This document shows, piece after piece, positions 5,753 through 8,024 of a stretch of 8,024 bases of DNA. How positions within the stretch are numbered: the first letter of the stretch is position 1; each line of letters starts with the position of its first letter. The notes below the pieces were generated by a model. It was not told where the DNA came from, searched no databases, and saw only the letters and a program-made list of their open reading frames with translations. This stretch comes from Deltaproteobacteria bacterium (GTDB lineage: Bacteria > Desulfobacterota > DSM-4660 > Desulfatiglandales > Desulfatiglandaceae), in NCBI GenBank assembly GCA_019307645.1, contig JAFDJF010000079.1, forward strand, positions 1-8,024, read 5' to 3'. Position numbers and translations under genes: made by a program.

Positions 5753-6976
5753 ATGGATTACCGCAATTTCATAGCCTCGGTTTTGTGTTTTTTCTCTGTG
5801 GGCTGTTCAGTCCCATTGATCTATTCCAACTCCGAAATGCAGGCTCAGGACCACATGCGCCGTGCTGCTGCCCTGGAGGACTCGAAAGAATATCACCAGG
5901 CGGCGGAGGAATATGCAATCGTGGCCGAACGCTATTCTTCCACAAGTTATTATCAAAACGCAGTTCGTAAAGCCGCATTGCTAAACCTTCATCCGTCCAA
6001 TTCGGAACCCGACACCCGCACCGCACTTCACTGGTTAAAAATCTATCTCACACTTCCACTGTCCCCTGAGGAAAAAGAGAGCGCACAATTACACCTTGCC
6101 ATGCTGGAAAATATTACCCGTTTACAGTCCGAAATTTCCCGTCAGAATGCAGATATTAACAAACTCCGGACAATTAAGCGAAAACAGTCCGGCAAAATAA
6201 CCACCGATACTGAACTAATGAAAAAATTGGAAACAGATCTGGCTCAGGCCCGAGTTCAGCTTGAAGAAATGAAAGAAGTGGATTTGCGCATGCACGTAAG
6301 GCGGATAAATGGAGCAGGTGGCAAACCGGTGGAATTGGTTAATAAGACCCCGGCAATTAGTCCTGAGGCTGATTCACCGGCCACTTCAACCATGAAGCAC
6401 CCCGAGCCCGGTAAATCTGAAGAGACAGCAACGACTCAAAAAGATTCGATCCTGCAGACAAATGACAAAGGGAGGGCTCCGCTTTCAGGCCGAAAGGATA
6501 CTCACCCAAAAAAACGAGGGCGCTATCCATATACCATTCAAATCAGCTCATTTGTCCAAAAGGAAGACGCTATCCGTGCGGCGGTAAGATCCAGAAACAA
6601 AGGAGATATCGGATTTACTTCCCATGTCCACATCCCAGGCAAAGGAGACTGGTACCGTGTTTTCATCGGATTTTACCAGACTCGTGATGAAGCAGAAAGG
6701 GGTGCTCTCGAATTGAAAAAACGTGAATATCCCCATGCGTTTGCGGTTAAAATGCCCTTTGCCGTCCGGATTGAGGGCTCCTCTTCTGATAAAGAACTAA
6801 AAGAAATGGAGGAGGGTCTTCGATCAAAAGGGTATCTGGCTTACAGGGTCCCGGACGGGAGGAACGATGACCGGACCGCGCTATTGATCGGGGCATTCGG
6901 GACAAAGGAAGAGACTTCAGAACTTTCAAAAAGCGTGCAGAAGAAAGGCTATAAAGTAAGCGTCATTCAACGTTAA
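5753..6976 (+). CDS. SPOR-domain lipoprotein with TPR-like N-terminus
   Basis: A 407-aa envelope protein. The N-terminus is a signal peptide ending in FFSVGC (C18), a probable though not ideal lipobox. Residues 30-100 are helical and TPR-like (DHMRRAAALEDSKEYHQAAEEYAIVAER, YLTLPLSPEEKESAQLHLAML); a short coiled coil covers about 118-176. A Pro/Ser/Thr/Lys-rich linker spans about 190-255. The C-terminus carries a SPOR domain (about 258-334: 'YPYTIQISSFVQKEDAIRA', then 'WYRVFIGFYQTRDEAERGAL') and a second, more diverged SPOR-like module (335-407: 'FAVRIEGS', 'ALLIGAFGTKEETSEL', 'YKVSVIQR'). SPOR domains bind denuded peptidoglycan glycan strands and often localise to the division site; a role in cell-wall remodelling or division is therefore inferred. 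The ribosome-binding site is weak (taagaa), but a strong promoter lies just upstream. It appears monocistronic. Confidence 0.85.
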   Translation: MDYRNFIASVLCFFSVGCSVPLIYSNSEMQAQDHMRRAAALEDSKEYHQAAEEYAIVAERYSSTSYYQNAVRKAALLNLHPSNSEPDTRTALHWLKIYLTLPLSPEEKESAQLHLAMLENITRLQSEISRQNADINKLRTIKRKQSGKITTDTELMKKLETDLAQARVQLEEMKEVDLRMHVRRINGAGGKPVELVNKTPAISPEADSPATSTMKHPEPGKSEETATTQKDSILQTNDKGRAPLSGRKDTHPKKRGRYPYTIQISSFVQKEDAIRAAVRSRNKGDIGFTSHVHIPGKGDWYRVFIGFYQTRDEAERGALELKKREYPHAFAVKMPFAVRIEGSSSDKELKEMEEGLRSKGYLAYRVPDGRNDDRTALLIGAFGTKEETSELSKSVQKKGYKVSVIQR

Positions 6977-7083
6977 GGGTGGAAGCCTTTAGCTATCAGC
7001 CGTCAGGTTTTAGCATAACACCTAATAATAATTGAAGTTGTTCCTTTTCTCAATTCAACATTTAAAATTAAACATTCAAAATT
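6977..7083. repeat. Intergenic AT-rich repeat-like sequence
   Basis: Non-coding. It contains tagctatcagccgtcagg and ttaaaattaaacattcaaaatt, degenerate word-like repeats similar in style to those at 5570-5638. No gene, tRNA or promoter was seen. Confidence 0.3.
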
Positions 7084-7112
7084 GTGTCTGAACGGACTTT
7101 TCGTTCAGACAC
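7084..7112 (-). terminator. Intrinsic terminator after tatA
   Basis: A perfect 11-bp stem (gtgtctgaacg 7084-7094 with cgttcagacac 7102-7112) with a 7-base loop. It begins at the last base of the tatA stop codon. On the minus strand it is followed by aattttgaatgttt, a modest T-tract, so it most likely ends the DUF523-tatA transcript. On the plus strand, for the SPOR gene, no close T-run follows, so termination in that direction is less certain. Confidence 0.7.
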
Positions 7113-7426
7113 TACTCAATCAGCTTTTTTACGTTCTCCACCTTCTTTTTGACATCCATGACCTTTTTCACCCCCGGCAACTGCTCCAGAACTTTTTCAC
7201 CTAATTTGGCCTCCAAAGACTTTGGCGCATCATTTTCTTTAAGAACTTTTTTGTCGTCCTGATCTTCTCCCGCCACCTCGTTCGACCCCACCTCTTTTTT
7301 GATATTCCGAAATTCCCTTATCGCCCCACCCAGGCCTTTTCCGATTTCAGGGATTCTTTTAGCTCCAAAAATAAGGAGAATAATGACTGCGATAATTATC
7401 AATTCAGTAGGGCCAAGACCAAACAT
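7112..7426 (-). CDS. tatA: Sec-independent protein translocase subunit TatA
   Basis: A 104-aa membrane protein that forms the pore-like oligomer of the twin-arginine translocase, which exports folded proteins bearing RR signals. The N-terminal FGLGPTELIIIAVIILLIFGAKRIPEIGKGLGG is a textbook TatA/TatE sequence: a short periplasmic N-terminus with Glu8, one TM helix (about 7-20), the FG hinge (residues 20-21), then an amphipathic helix. The remaining about 60 residues are charged and end in a Lys/Val-rich helix; this tail is longer than in minimal TatA, but variable in the family. TatB is less likely because of the FGAKRIPEIGKGLG motif. The AAGGA site 7 bp upstream supports the start. It follows the DUF523 gene by 19 bp and ends at an intrinsic terminator. 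No tatC is nearby; a probable Tat substrate lies at 3419-4546. Confidence 0.93.
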   Translation of the reverse strand: MFGLGPTELIIIAVIILLIFGAKRIPEIGKGLGGAIREFRNIKKEVGSNEVAGEDQDDKKVLKENDAPKSLEAKLGEKVLEQLPGVKKVMDVKKKVENVKKLIE

Positions 7427-7445
7427 GAGATATTCCTTTTATTAA

Positions 7446-7973
7446 CTAACAAACTTCGTCCAAAAGCTCAATAAACTCCTTGCACGGAAAAGGATCATCG
7501 CTATCCAGTTCAAAAACTTTTATACCATGTGACTGAAAAAATGCGGCTGTTACACCGATCCCTATACCCGATGCATTTTCGCAATGAGGCGTCTTTAGAC
7601 CACATGAGGGGCTCCTGCTTTTCAGGATCGCAAGAGAACTTCCTGTCAGCCGTGCCAGAGCATACGCCTCTTCAGATCCCTTTCTGAAAGCATCTGTCAC
7701 ATCCTCCCCTGTGGCATTTATTATTTTTGCCTGTCCTGACAAAATATCATGACCGTCACCGCTCTTTATAATCGCAGGAGGTCTGGGGGTGGGAAGCCCT
7801 CCCAGTTGTTCCGGACAGAAAGGGACAAAAGGAGCAGAGGCAAAAAAATCCACCAAATCACGACAAGTGGCGTGCCCGCCGTCATATCTGCAGTGAACCC
7901 CAACGAGACAGGCGCTAATCATGATTGGAAACCGGTTTTGCAGCAAGGGACTCGGAAACAATGAATTGCCCAT
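7446..7973 (-). CDS. DUF523 domain-containing protein (YbbK-like)
   Basis: A soluble protein of the DUF523 family (PF04463), function unknown. Signature elements: 'ISACLVGVHCRYDG' at the start of the domain, then 'FCPEQLGGLPTPRP', 'IINATGEDVTDAFRKG', 'AILKSRSPSCG' and 'GIGVTAAFF'. Conserved cysteines in CxxxxxCRYDG, CPE and SCG may bind a metal or serve redox chemistry; this is inference. The start is uncertain. ATG at 7973 gives 175 aa, but family members usually begin 3-5 residues before 'SACL', as from the ATG at 7922 (158 aa). Neither site has a clear Shine-Dalgarno sequence. It is likely co-transcribed with tatA, 19 bp downstream. The extra N-terminal residues (GNSLFPSPLLQNRFPI) look non-conserved. 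A poor promoter candidate lies just upstream (TTGAAC 8012-8017, AGGTAT 7989-7994, 17-bp spacer). Confidence 0.9.
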   Translation of the reverse strand: MGNSLFPSPLLQNRFPIMISACLVGVHCRYDGGHATCRDLVDFFASAPFVPFCPEQLGGLPTPRPPAIIKSGDGHDILSGQAKIINATGEDVTDAFRKGSEEAYALARLTGSSLAILKSRSPSCGLKTPHCENASGIGIGVTAAFFQSHGIKVFELDSDDPFPCKEFIELLDEVC

Positions 7974-8024
7974 TGAGCCAATTTTTAGATACCTAAAGTG
8001 CTCGGTTTAAAGTTCAAAGGTTAG

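Noticed and set aside
1..8024. CRISPR array, tRNA, rRNA or retron-type RNA
   Set aside because: No regularly spaced repeats, no tRNA-like cloverleaf end and no reverse transcriptase were seen on either strand.

Overview
This 8-kb window looks like ordinary chromosome from a Gram-negative, probably anaerobic bacterium. My best guess is a member of the Desulfobacterota (former Deltaproteobacteria). That guess rests on general gene style: an HI0933-type flavoprotein, DUF2889, DUF523, TatA, a SPOR lipoprotein, and AT-rich intergenic repeats mixed with a 'gtcattccggcg' hairpin element. There is no marker gene to prove it. No rRNA, tRNA, CRISPR array, transposase or phage gene was seen.

Layout. 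The left edge (1-230, minus) holds the N-terminus of an HI0933/BaiN-like FAD-dependent oxidoreductase that runs out of the window. Between it and the next gene lies a MITE-like element (292-446) with about 30-bp imperfect terminal inverted repeats and a nested central hairpin. Two plus-strand genes follow: a DUF2889 protein (502-1086) and a two-TM, coiled-coil membrane protein with an unassigned C-terminal domain (TTG start at 1167, end 2351). The latter converges on, and overlaps by stop codons with, a five-gene minus-strand cluster (5276 to 2348). In transcription order the cluster encodes an exported L-isoaspartyl methyltransferase, a Tat-signal-bearing NAPE-PLD-like metallo-hydrolase, a 77-aa helical protein, a 107-aa secreted protein and an NfeD-like two-TM/OB-fold protein. 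Gaps are 10, 53, 16 and 27 bp, so it probably forms one operon with a cell-envelope theme.

The stretch 5277-5752 has no intact gene. It holds a possible decayed reading frame on the minus strand, an AT-rich repeat, and a strong sigma70-type promoter (TTGACA-17-TATACT). That promoter drives a plus-strand lipoprotein with a TPR-like N-terminus and two C-terminal SPOR-type modules (5753-6976). The right end is a minus-strand pair, a DUF523 protein followed 19 bp later by tatA, closed by an 11-bp perfect terminator hairpin.

How it fits together. Most genes act at or beyond the inner membrane: SPOR lipoprotein, NfeD, exported Pcm, Tat-dependent hydrolase, TatA, signal-peptide protein. The tatA gene and a probable Tat substrate lie within 3 kb of each other, although in separate transcription units. 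I found no clear undescribed multi-gene system. The most unusual items are the exported SAM-dependent repair enzyme, the modular membrane protein at 1167-2351, and the unrecognised small proteins in the pcm cluster.
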